Source: Nageia nagi
Taxonomy: Eukaryota > Pinophyta
DNA length: 64,000 nucleotides
Direction of reading: 5' to 3'
NCBI GenBank assembly: GCA_050084985.1
Contig: JBITNC010000001.1
Location: forward strand, 131,068,001-131,132,000
Position numbers and translations under genes: made by a program. Shown piece after piece: positions 54,900-64,000 of this stretch. The notes under the pieces are model-generated. The model searched no databases and was not told the DNA's origin. It saw nothing but the letters and a program-made list of their open reading frames with translations. Within the stretch, counting starts at the first letter, position 1; every line of letters starts with the position of its first letter.

Positions 54900-56700
54900 A
54901 AGTAGGATGTGAAATGGATAAGATGTCTCATTTAGTCATGTGAAAAAAACCTTTGTGAGGGAATAATTCCAACATTAAAATCTAAGGTGGATAGGAGACC
55001 TGACGAAATGTATAAAGTGGAAACATTATGAATTTTTTGGCATAGTCCCAATATGTAGCATGTCAATTGTTAAAAATGACAAAAAGTTATTTGAAAAAAG
55101 GCTCATCAAAATATAGTCTCATGTAACACAATTTTTAGGGAGGAAAGCCAAATGTTATTAGTAAATCCATTATTGCATCTTAGGAGGAAGTATTTGATAG
55201 AAAAATGTATCAAAGTGAAGACCCAAGGTTATAGTGATCACAACTTAGGTACAAATAGGGAACATGAAAATAACTTACAAATTATTTGACAAAATGCCTC
55301 ACAAAAATTCATGCATAGAATGTGGCACATGTGGGTTAATAGTTAAAGAATAAGGATATTGATAAAAGATAGAGATATCAAGAAGACATATAAATGTAGT
55401 TGAGAAAAGGGTGTATGCTTTCTTATAGTATATAGATCATACAAGAGATCTATGGTAGATTTGAAATATTATTCAGGTATGTGAAGATTGTAGGTATATT
55501 TTAAACATAATATCTACACTACATGGTTTGGAGGTGAATGATAAAGAATTTCCTCTCAGCCAGCATGATGTTAAGTTTGAAATTATATTCAAATTGTTAA
55601 AAACATTTTTTCCCAAGGATTGCTATTGGAGTTGAAAAGCTTTCAAGTACATTATTATCACCATTCTCAAACAAGGGTATTGAATTGTTTGACAAAATGC
55701 ATTAGCAAAAAATAAATATTCATTTTTGAAATGACATGAACCTTTTGACGATAAAAATAACACTTAATAAATTTTTACTAACAAATTCTCATTAATATCA
55801 AGTACATCAAAGTAGTAAAAAATAGTTTGCATTAATAACTTTGGTTATGTTCTCCTTGTAACACGTATGGGTGTGTACTAAATAGATGTGAATTATTTAA
55901 TAAAATCCCTCAAACTATAATAGGAAGTGTACAAACACCATAACACACATCAAAATATAGTTTCAACAAATGCAATGATCACATATGTACCTATGTATTA
56001 CAGTAAGCAAGTGCACAACATTGGATAGGATTTCTTGGGTTAAGCATCATACACAATACAACAAGTAGCATGTAATAAAATATCATATTTTTAAAGATAT
56101 GGACATATTGAATTAAAAGCACTAAAAGGGAAATATGAATTGCTTTCTAAATCCCCATTGAAATAGTAAAAAAGAATACCCAATAGACATGAAAACCATT
56201 TGATAAAATATTTTCATTGAAAAATAGAATACCATATTGATAAACATAATCATATGAAATAATTATATGAAACCATAAAAAAATACATGTATTATTTGAT
56301 AAAACATCTAAATTATGGATTGAGCACACCATACGAAGGCACTTCAAATCCATAGGATTTGAAGACATGTTGAAGATTGTAAAGGATACCATATACTTGC
56401 ATTCACAAAATAATAAAATGGGAAAAGAAGGGGGATGGACCTATTCAAATCTATGAAAAAAATGCACAAGTAAATATAAATGCAAACCATCACTTATCTT
56501 GAAAAAATTGTATAAGAAAGTTGTTCATATCGATAGAAAGATGGTGTGTGTGATGTGGAGATTATCTTCTTAGATAATTGATTTGATGGGATAGTATGAT
56601 TCTAAAAATGCAAGATAATCACCTTTAGAATAAGGTAGCATGACATAGTAGGCTTGGAATTGTTTGACAAGAGAAGTAAGGAATATAAAACTAAAGCACA
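54900..56700. repeat. Diverged satellite-like repeats inside element F
   Basis: TTATTTGACAAAATGC-type phrases occur near 55085, 55283, 55680, 55893, 56190, 56290 and 56657. They are sometimes followed by ATCAAAATATAGTCTCATG- or ATAGTTTCAACAAATGC-like text, matching the order in the 133-bp satellite unit (TATTTGATAAGATGCATG, then CATAATTTCATGGTC). Similarity is weak and spacing uneven, so this is an old or rearranged relative. Confidence 0.5.
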
Positions 56701-57900
56701 AAACATTAAAGATATATACATGCAACTATTGGTTGATGGGTTCCATGTAGGTGAGAGATGCATGGGATCTATGGCTTAGTTGCATATACTTACATGCAAA
56801 ATATTGATCACTTGGGTTCCATGTAGGTGAGAGCTACATGGGATCTATGTTGCATATACTTACAATTTTATTGGATGAAATAAAGAGAGAAAGATTCAAA
56901 TCAATCGAATCAATGGAGTAATTTTGATTTATGGAAAGGCGTACACCCTAGAAGTAGGTTGTAACCAATTAGAATGTGTGAGAGAAGGAGATACTAATTA
57001 GTCTATGTAGAGTACAGTAGTAGGAATAGTAGATGGGAAAGTGAAAAGAACCTAAGATTAGGCCTTTGTAACCTATTCCAGGGAGATTACATCATTTTTT
57101 TTATCAAGAATTTAAAGGATGTTTGGCCAACTTCGAGGAGAACCAAAATAAAGAGAACCCATATTTTTTGATATTATTTACAAAGATTCTTAATGATTCC
57201 CTTGTTGATATAATATCGATTTATTTAAGAGAAGCCTCAAGGATGAGTCTCCATTTTTAATTTGGGGAGAATATATGACCATAGAAAATTGATGGAAAAG
57301 GTTCAAGAAGAAAAAGAGAATAAAGGAGAGACTTTCTATGCTAAAAAAAATGAAAGACATATGATAAAAAGGAGAGATTGAGAAGTTGTTTCAAAGTAGG
57401 AGTAGGATAATAGAGTAGGAGGAATGGATAATCTTGGCTAGTATTCAACATTAGGAGTGGTAAATTTACTAATGTGGTATACTGATTGATGAATTACCAT
57501 CTTCAATGGTATCAAAGATGAACTAGTAGGATTGTTGATAAAAAGGAAGAGAAGATGGACCCTAAATTAGTGGAAAATTGAGACACCATTGAGGAGTTAC
57601 TGAATGATGAACTACCACCATAATAATTAGAGGTGAACCTTAAGGGAAGAGTTCCTAATGAATTGATAAAGATTTCAGCATAGCTAACTACCTATGCTAT
57701 AGAGACTAAAACCTCACCATCCCTAGAAATGAGGATGAAATTTGTTTGGACTAGGAAGAAAAAGATATGATTGAAAAAGATCATGGAGTTAGAAGAGAGT
57801 AATTAGAAGAAATGAATTTGAGAATCCTCCTCTACCTTTGTACTTTCTCCATTCTAAAAATCAAATAAAGGAAGTTTTGAGGGTGAGCTTTGTTATTAAG
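56701..57900 (+). other. Element F interior, right part
   Basis: Stop-rich, with Lys/Glu/Arg-rich patches (for example KVQEEKENKGETFYAKKNER near 57300-57360) that could be remains of a gag-like or coiled-coil protein. No enzyme motif can be read. Confidence 0.4.
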
Positions 57901-57910
57901 TTGGGAAGGA

Positions 57911-58455
57911 TGTTAGCAAGGAAATTAATCGGATATTATATGATCAATTGATCAACTAAACCAATTCATATGTATTAGTTTGGTGATCAAACCATAGTAT
58001 TTTGATGATTAAATCATAGTGGTTTGAAGGGAAATTTAAGTTAACTAATAAATATTAATTGAAGCAACACTAGGATAACTAATCGGTACACCTATTCTGA
58101 ATAGGTATGAATAGAATATAAATGCAACTTAAAGAGTTGAGGATAAGAACCATATAAATCCATCAACATCATTACCCATCCATATCTCATCACCCTTAAA
58201 GCATAGATTGAGCATTATAAATCAACACATTATAAAATTTCCCATTGATATGCACATGGCATGCTGACTAATGACCCGTTGTTCTATAACATTGTGATAT
58301 TATAATAAAAGCATCCTTTTAAAATGTGTACTTTATTTTCATTTTCACTATTCTTTATTGTTTGCATTCTTTAGAGAGATTTGATCAATCTTCATCTATA
58401 GGGAGCACTCACCCCACCAATTAGCTTCTTTACCTTGATATTAAGTTTATCAACA
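57911..58455 (+). repeat. Element F 3' LTR
   Basis: Starts TGTTAGCAAGG after the purine run and ends AAGTTTATCAACA. It aligns with 53868-54454. Confidence 0.78.
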
Positions 58456-58729
58456 ATGGTAATTGCATGGGAAATACATGGGAAAATTGTATGAGAGATT
58501 CAAAGTATTCCATTAGATGGATTGAAAATTGTAAGAGATTTTTTGAGAGTGAGATATTAATGTTTATTCATCAATAATCAAAGAGTATTTTCATGAAATT
58601 TTCTTACTCAATCTTTTTCTTTCCTCATAAATTATTAATTTTCTCTTCTCATGCAAGAGTTGCAAGCACTTGAAGTCCAAGTGTTAGTGGTCCTTATTTT
58701 TCTTAAGCCTATGCCCATATAGGTTTATA
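58456..58729 (+). repeat. Element E 3' LTR, last part
   Basis: It matches 40330-40608 of the 5' LTR (for example AATTTTCTCTTCTCATGCAA and TTGCAAGCACTTG-AGTCCAA). It stops at GGTTTATA, about seven bases short of the 5' LTR's end, at the border with the satellite. Confidence 0.8.
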
Positions 58730-59131
58730 GAAGAACTATTTGATAAGATACATACTGCAAACATAATTTTATGGTATAAACCTTTTGCAAGATAAACATA
58801 AAATGGGTTTTCTAGAAAAGGCCCTAAGATATATATGTAAAATATGGAAGAATACACAAGGATAAGAATTTTTTGATAAGATACATGATGCAAACATAAT
58901 TTTATAGTTTATAATGATTGTAGGATATTTACAAATAAGTTTTCAAAAAAAGGCTCTAATATATGCACACAAAATGTGGAATAATATAAGAGGCCCAAAA
59001 AGTATTTGATAAGATGTATGATGCAAATAGATTTTCATGATCTACAATGGTTATAAGATACACATAAAATGAGTTTTCTAAAAATTAACTAAGATATGTA
59101 TGAAATACATGGAAGAATACATAATACCTAA
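58730..59131. repeat. 133-bp satellite, three units
   Basis: TTTGATAAGATACATGATGC-type unit starts fall at 58739, 58872 and 59005, exactly 133 bp apart. Each unit continues with CATAATTTTAT, a CAATGATTG-AAGAT phrase, ATAAAATGGGTTTTCTAGAA, GGCCCTAAGATAT and GGAAGAATAC. The frame at 58684-58893 is a by-product. Confidence 0.88.
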
Positions 59132-61096
59132 TGCACCTATTTGATTCACCTACAACATCCAATTACACTTTCTTTATGTAGAAGAATAATGTTGCAACTT
59201 CTAAAGGGTGTAACTTTTGATCCGGATATCATTTTGAGCATATTTGTTTTTAAATCACATATAATTTAAAAATATACAAGATTGTAATATATCAAATGGT
59301 ATACAATTTCAATGCCTAAAATATTTTTTGTATAGCCCAAATTTTTCTTTTACTTTTAATTATATCATTAGGCTCTAATTTTAGAATATTTTCATGTATG
59401 AGTATGATGATGGATTTGTGGCTCCATTTTCCTATTAAGCTATATTTTAGGCTTTTATCAAAATTATAAAGAAGAAATAGATGCTTATAAAAGCTTATTG
59501 TAACCCTTTTGAGGATTTAGTGTAGATTTAGAACAATAAATATGTCTTATTGTAAATTTTATTCTTCTATTGATTTCTTAGTATGTTGTGAATCAATTTT
59601 GGAGATACAAAAATCTACATCTTTTGGTACTAGAGCTAGTTGATCTTGTTTTATAGAAGATTAGATTTGGATCACCATGGAGGGGAAGAAGATAAAGAAG
59701 CAACATGAACAATTGTAGTCAAAAGATACTCTAAGGAGTATAAATTTTGAATGTAGACATCTCATGTAGGAGGCAAAACTTTTGTGCTTCAAGGCTAAGT
59801 ACCTTGAGGCTAAGGGGAGTCAAAGAAGAGTTTGGATGACACCTTGTATTAAAAGTATGAAGAAGATAAAAGTCCCATGGAGAGAGAGGACTATAAGATT
59901 AATAGAGGAAATCTTGGTCAAATAAGAAAAGGGTTTTCATAACCCTTACCTTTATATAGTTGCAGAGAAGCATATGGCTATAGCTAAAAGATTTGAGCTA
60001 GTGATCAAGAGGAAGAAGAAATTAAAGATATACAACAAAAAAACAAGATCTCAAAAGAGATAATGCAAGATAAAATCAAATATGAGGATGTTAATTAAAC
60101 TAAAGCTATAGAATTTTCTTCTATAGTTACAAAGTCAATAGAAGAAGCCACAAAGATGGATAAATTTTTTTAAAGAGATATTGTAGATTGAATTAGGATA
60201 TGAAAATGTCATTTAAGATAAGTTGTAGGAGTTATTAGATTTAGCAATGAAGGCCAAGGAAGAATAAGAAATAAAATTTCTTCTAGAACTAGCAATGGGG
60301 AACATGGATAGTCATTTTGATGCTCAAAAGGATGATGAGTTTATTGACCAGCAAACTTTTGATCAAGAACATGAGAGTGAAACATACTTTTGGGGTGATT
60401 TTATATCATTGGAATTGATAAATGATTTTTCCAAAGGATGGAAATGATGGAGAAAGATAGAAGCTTAGCAAAGGAGGAGGATCATAAGTGGATTCTAGAA
60501 TCTAAGATGCAGAGACAAGAGTGCAAAGAGAAGCTAAAAAAAAAGAAAGTTTAAAATGAAGGGTTTTTTGGGTATTTTCAATTTTTGAGATCAATAGAAC
60601 TTAGAGGTCAAGTTCTTTTCAACCAAAGGAAAATGATGCACCTGCAACATCCAATTATAGTTTCTTTATGTAGCAAAATAATGTTGCAACTTTTGAAGGG
60701 CATAAATTTTGATCTAGATATCATTTTGAGCCAATATTTTTAAAAATCATGTAGAATTTAAAAATCTATAAGATTGTAATGTCTTCCATGGGAGATAATT
60801 TTGAGTCCTAAAACATTTATTGTACAACCCAAGTTTTGCAAAATATTTGCATATATTAAGTAATGGATTCATGGCTCCATTTTTGGCCTCATCTAAGCTA
60901 TATTTTAGGCTTTTTTAAAATTAGAAAGAAAGAAAGAGATGCTTTGTAAAAGCTTATTGTAATCCTTTTGAGGAGTTAGTGTAGATTTAGAAGAATAAAT
61001 ATTTCTTATTGTAAATTTTATTCTTCCATTGATTTACTTGTGTATTTTGAATCAATTTTGGAGATCTATTTTGGTCTCTTACAGGAATCTACATCA
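59132..61096 (+). mobile_element. Element G: short non-autonomous LTR retrotransposon
   Basis: About 1.97 kb. LTR-like direct repeats at 59132-59619 and 60637-61096 share CACCTACAACATCCAATTA at the start, ATCATTTTGAGC, AAAAGCTTATTGTAA and TGAATCAATTTTGGAGATA near the end. A primer site TGGTACTAGAGC (59625-59636) differs from the initiator-Met complement at two bases. A purine run CAAAGGAAAATGA precedes the second LTR. AATACCTAA flanks both sides (59123-59131, 61096-61104). The 5' border could be 59142 instead (TGATTCACC). The 1.0-kb interior begins MEGKKIKKQHEQL near 59680 and is Lys/Glu-rich and broken; it has no pol. It is inserted in the satellite. Confidence 0.75.
59680..60610 (+). pseudogene. 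Element G internal Lys/Glu-rich frame, broken
   Basis: ATG at 59678 opens MEGKKIKKQHEQL, then stops and frame changes alternate with KISKEIMQDKIKYEDVN and similar coiled-coil-like text. No zinc knuckle or enzyme motif. It may be remains of a gag-like protein, or sequence carried passively. Confidence 0.35.
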
Positions 61097-61440
61097 ATAC
61101 CTAAGAATTTTACAAGATTCAATGATTTCAAGATATATATAAAATGGGTTTTAAAAAAATTCCATAAGACATATATGCAAAATGTGTAAGAATACAAAAT
61201 GCTTAATAATTATTTGAGAATATGCATAATGTAAACATAGTTTCATGGTATATAATGATTTAAGGATATATACAAAATAGGGTTTTTGAAAATGGACCTA
61301 TGATATGCATCAAAATTTGGAAGAATACATATGGCATGAATATTATTAGGTAGGATGAATGCTATAAATATAATTTCATGGTCTACAATGCTTGCAAGAT
61401 AAGAACAAAATGGTTCTTTGGAAAAAGATCCTAAGAGATG
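61097..61440. repeat. 133-bp satellite, right segment
   Basis: About two and a half further units (ATATATAAAATGGGTTTT near 61136, ATATACAAAATAGGGTTTTT near 61265, AAGAACAAAATGGTTCTTTG near 61400), ending where element C's LTR begins. Confidence 0.82.
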
Positions 61441-62244
61441 TGTTGATACCTAAATTTGTTTCCCCTAATGTGGCCCTACTTAGGTGTAACATTAAATAAA
61501 TATTTAATCAAAATTTATAATATTTTACCTTCTTAATCACATATTTCTCAAGTTGTGTTCTTATTTTTATGTTAGATACACTAGGAGAACTTCAACCTTC
61601 TTACAAGGTGTTAATTGGTGGAACATCACACCTGATATAAATGTAAGTATCTCTAACTTGGGAAAAGCATGGTCAATATTACATCTTGATAGTTGGTACC
61701 CTACTCTTAGTGTTTCAAAATACTACCTATTGAGATTGGAATCTTGTTATCACTCTAGAAAATATTTGTCATCCATTTTTGTGATCATGTGCTTAGCTCA
61801 ACTTGTTTACATCTTTTCTAGTATCAATTCTTAGTGGTGGACCTCATTATACTAAAATGATAGCACTCATGCTAGTGTGCACACCCACATTAAAATCTAA
61901 CTACCTAGCACCTATGCTAAGATCCATATTGTTATTGGCCATGGGGTTCATACATTAACATCACTACCCTTAGTTAAGTGTTTCCTACATATAGCTAGCT
62001 TGTTTTTAGGTAAGGACACATAGGTATTTATCTTACACTTGATTCCATCTCTTTAGTGTGTGCTTTTGTTGTCTTGATTTAGTATAACCCTAGTTTTGTT
62101 ATTCCACTACTATAATCAATTTCATTATTTCCTATTACCATGTATGTTTATTTAAGTTAAATAGCTTAAATTTCATATACTTAAATATTTATATGTATTT
62201 AGTGCATTTAGGCCAAAATCCTAGGTGTACCGAAATACATATCA
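61441..62244 (+). repeat. Element C 5' LTR (804 bp)
   Basis: It starts TGTTGATACCTAAA and ends CGAAATACATATCA. It aligns with element A's 3' LTR (13838-14633). The 93-codon frame at 61553-61834 lies inside the LTR, has no ATG-based counterpart in A and is not a gene. Confidence 0.92.
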
Positions 62245-62261
62245 ACATATTGGCACCCACC
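62245..62261 (+). promoter_or_regulatory. Element C primer-binding site region
   Basis: ACATATTGGCACCCACC follows the LTR directly, like ACATATTGGTGCCCACC in element A. The tRNA is not assigned. Confidence 0.6.
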
Positions 62262-62394
62262 CATTTATAGCATTTTCTTTCTCTTAATTAGGGTTAGAAT
62301 AAAAGTTCTCTCAAGCCTACCCATTTCTTATATAACATCAAGAGCCCTAGGTTTTTATTTTCCTTTGATAAAATATTTTATAAGTGTGATAGAA

Positions 62395-63700
62395 ATGGAA
62401 AACATCACTTCTAATATCTTAACAAAATTATTGGAAATGCCCAAGTTTCAAGCTCTAGTAGTGAAAGCATCTATACCAATAGCTCATATTAATAATCAGC
62501 CTAGGAAGAACATACACATCAGCATAAATGCTACCTTTAGTGCCAATGCTAATAGTAGCACAAATGCTAGGAACAATGCATCAAATTTGGGAACCTATAT
62601 AGTAGAATAGATTAGATATATCAAATCCAAGGTTGATAGGCTTGAGAATAAATTTAGAATTAATACAGATCAAACTAAGAACATAGGTAACCCTTTAACA
62701 ATGGATATTCATAACATGAATTTGAAAAATTCAATGGTGAGACTGATACTATCATACATCTCTAAGGTTTTGAGTACATTATAGACCTTAAATATGGAGT
62801 TCATGATAGTTTGAAATCAAAATATTTTCCTATGAGTTTAACTAGTGAAGCTCTCAAGTGGTTTCATAATTTGGAACTAGGTTCCATATCTCTATATCAA
62901 AAATTAAAGGATTAGTTAAAGGGTCATTTTAGATTCAACATGAAGAAACTGGTAGATTTAATAGATTTGATACACTACAAGCAAGGAAAAAAGGAAAAGT
63001 TGGACAAATTTTCTCCTATATTTGTGAAGATTTGGAGGTCCATTGAATAAAAGGTGGACAAGAATTTTATTGCAAAGGTATTCCTTGATAATATTAATCT
63101 ATTCTTGGTGAAAAAGGAATTAAGCATGTTAATGATTCATTTATGAATATAATTCATTTTCTTATCAAAAAAGAGGCCTTCCTAGTAAGGTCTAATCTAC
63201 TTAAGTACACATCATCTTCTTCTAACAAAGATAGTGGTAGGAAACCTTACCATAAAAAAGATGATACTTCAGTAAATGCAATGGAGCTAGTTAATCTAGA
63301 TAAACTAAAAGATAGGAAATTACCCAAACATATATACCAATTACCTATGAATCCCAACCATATGTTTGAAGACTATTCAAAAAAATGTCTAATCAAAAGG
63401 ATTCAAGGAAAAGACTATAGACCTAATGATGAAAAACCTATTTAGTATAAGAATAATCAATTATGCAAATATCACCAAGTTAGAGGTCATAATGCAATAG
63501 TTCATTACGCCATGAGAAATAAGTTGAAGCAATTATTATATAATGGAACAATATCATATGAAAATGATATTCTAAAAGTTAAATCTCAAGAATTACCCTC
63601 AGTAAACATGGTAAATATGATTATCTATGATGATAATGGTGAACTAATTGAATTTGATTATGGATTCAGTGTAAAACTAGAATTACATACATAATAAAAG
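62395..63700 (+). pseudogene. gag: Element C gag, broken
   Basis: Start ATG 62395 (MENITSNILTKLLEMPKFQ), open to 62610 with an Asn/Ala/Ser-rich stretch (NATFSANANSSTNARNNASN). The capsid core follows in another frame near 62715-63020: KYFPMSLTSEALKWFHNLEL, then GSISLYQKLKD. A basic Ser/Lys linker is open at 63143-63445. The zinc-knuckle remnant LCKYHQVRGHNAIVHYA (63461-63510) has lost its last Cys. A conserved tail follows to 63694. Stops at 62608 and 62761 and shifts near 62720 and 63040 break it. Confidence 0.85.
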
Positions 63701-64000
63701 TTAGAAAAATATGAAATATTACTATAAGAGCAAATAAAGGTATTCCTAACCTAATATCTACTGAAAATGAAGTACCTTCTAAGTCTTATCTTAAAGAAAA
63801 GAAGAAAGATAAATGCAGAAAGAATATTCTATAAAATTTTAAAAATACTAATGCTAAGATTAGTTTTCTTGAATTATTTGAAATGTATGAAGAACATAGA
63901 ATATCAAATTCAAATTACTTAGTGGCATTGATGTTTATACTAATATTTTAACTAGTTCATTAGTAGGAATGGTTAGTTGTTTTAAGAATGCTATAACATT
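63701..64000 (+). other. Element C gag-protease linker, cut by window end
   Basis: Collinear with 7213-7498 of element A (for example AAAGGTATTCCTAACC and GGAATG-TTAGTTGTTTTAAG near the end). Stop-rich; the protease would begin just outside the window. Confidence 0.7.

Larger units (their letters stand above)
53868..58455 (+). mobile_element. Element F: LTR retrotransposon without recognisable pol
   Basis: LTRs at 53868-54454 and 57911-58455 share TGTTAGCAAGGAAAT at the start and a long common 3' half (TTCTTTATTGTTTGCATTCT, then GGGAGCA-TCACCCCACCAAT). A worn initiator-Met-type primer site follows the first LTR (TGATATCCTAACC, 54457-54469). TTGGGAAGGA precedes the second (57901-57910). Flanks ATGGG (53861) and ATGGT (58456) are a probable imperfect duplication. 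The 3.4-kb interior shows no RT or integrase; much of it (about 54900-56700) resembles the 133-bp satellite. F is inserted in E's 3' LTR. Confidence 0.75.
15486..58729 (+). mobile_element. Element E: gypsy element enclosing H, B, D and F
   Basis: E is an old plus-strand LTR retrotransposon whose own parts are 15486-16501, 39870-41204, 50915-53867 and 58456-58729; the rest is later insertions. Supporting signs are a matching LTR pair, an initiator-Met-type primer site (40621), a gag fragment, a protease fragment, a polypurine tract (52868) and satellite flanks that join in phase when E is removed. ACAAG (15481-15485) is the probable left target duplication; the right copy and the last few LTR bases appear deleted. 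RT, RNase H and integrase are missing between protease and polypurine tract, so E could not move on its own in this form. Its gag and protease resemble chromovirus-type gypsy proteins. Confidence 0.75.
61441..64000 (+). mobile_element. Element C: Tat element, 5' part, cut by window end
   Basis: A 5' LTR, primer region and gag collinear with element A (5720-7498 of A corresponds to 62245-64000 here). The window ends just before its protease. Because the 5' LTR is complete here and chimeric in A, C gives the standard against which A's odd 5' end can be read. Gag is broken, so this copy is inactive at least in gag. Confidence 0.9.

Noticed and set aside
53537-58734. GAAGA on both sides of 53542-58729, suggesting a solo LTR with its own target duplication
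   Set aside because: The preceding 52881-53541 also aligns with E's 5' LTR, a polypurine tract lies at 52868, and the satellite rejoins in phase across 15485/58730. A full 3' LTR of E with an internal deletion explains more.
61553-61834. 93-codon open frame
   Set aside because: It lies wholly inside element C's LTR and is not kept open in the homologous LTR of A.
1-64000. tRNA, rRNA or host protein-coding genes
   Set aside because: I scanned for tRNA T-loop/anticodon patterns, long ATG-started frames and conserved enzyme motifs outside the elements and found none that hold up.

Overview
The window is AT-rich plant nuclear DNA made almost entirely of LTR retrotransposons nested in one another, plus tandem repeats. 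I see no intact host gene, no rRNA or tRNA gene and no prokaryotic feature. A plant is indicated by Ty3/gypsy elements of the Tat lineage (pol with a second, archaeal-type RNase H), a chromovirus-type gypsy element, primer sites matching initiator-Met and Asn tRNAs, and a plant mobile domain (PMD) gene captured in antisense. The large, slowly eroding, deeply nested structure fits a large plant genome (gymnosperm or large-genome angiosperm); I cannot name the species. All comparisons were made by eye.

Layout. 1-5332: AT-rich DNA with three tandem-repeat arrays (about 50, 187 and 124 bp periods). 5333-14633: element A, a decayed Tat element with a chimeric 5' end. 14634-15485: flank ending in one unit of a 133-bp satellite. 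15486-58729: element E, an old gypsy element inserted in that satellite, which now contains all of the following. Element H (16502-39869, minus strand, TSD AGAAG) sits in E's 5' LTR. Element B (19924-37751, TSD GGTTG), a 17.8-kb Tat element, sits inside H. A chromovirus D with an inverted partner LTR (41205-50914) sits in E's gag. Element F (53868-58455) sits in E's 3' LTR. 58730-61440: the satellite resumes, interrupted by the 2-kb element G. 61441-64000: element C, a sister of A, runs off the end.

Element B is the most informative unit. Its order is LTR, tRNA-Asn primer site, repeat-rich leader, gag, protease, RT, RNase H, archaeal-type RNase H, integrase, an extra sense ORF of unknown function built from two copies of one domain (30691-31920), convergent repeats, an antisense spliced PMD-like gene (36172-33770), polypurine tract, LTR. 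Its LTRs differ by only about 3 percent, yet gag-pol carries about thirty stops. Nearly all can be explained by single C-to-T or G-to-A changes, as expected for a methylated, silenced element.

The best candidates for something undescribed are the duplicated-domain sense ORF, its pairing with a convergent antisense PMD gene, and a GC-rich motif family repeated in B's LTRs, leader and antisense-gene promoter region.
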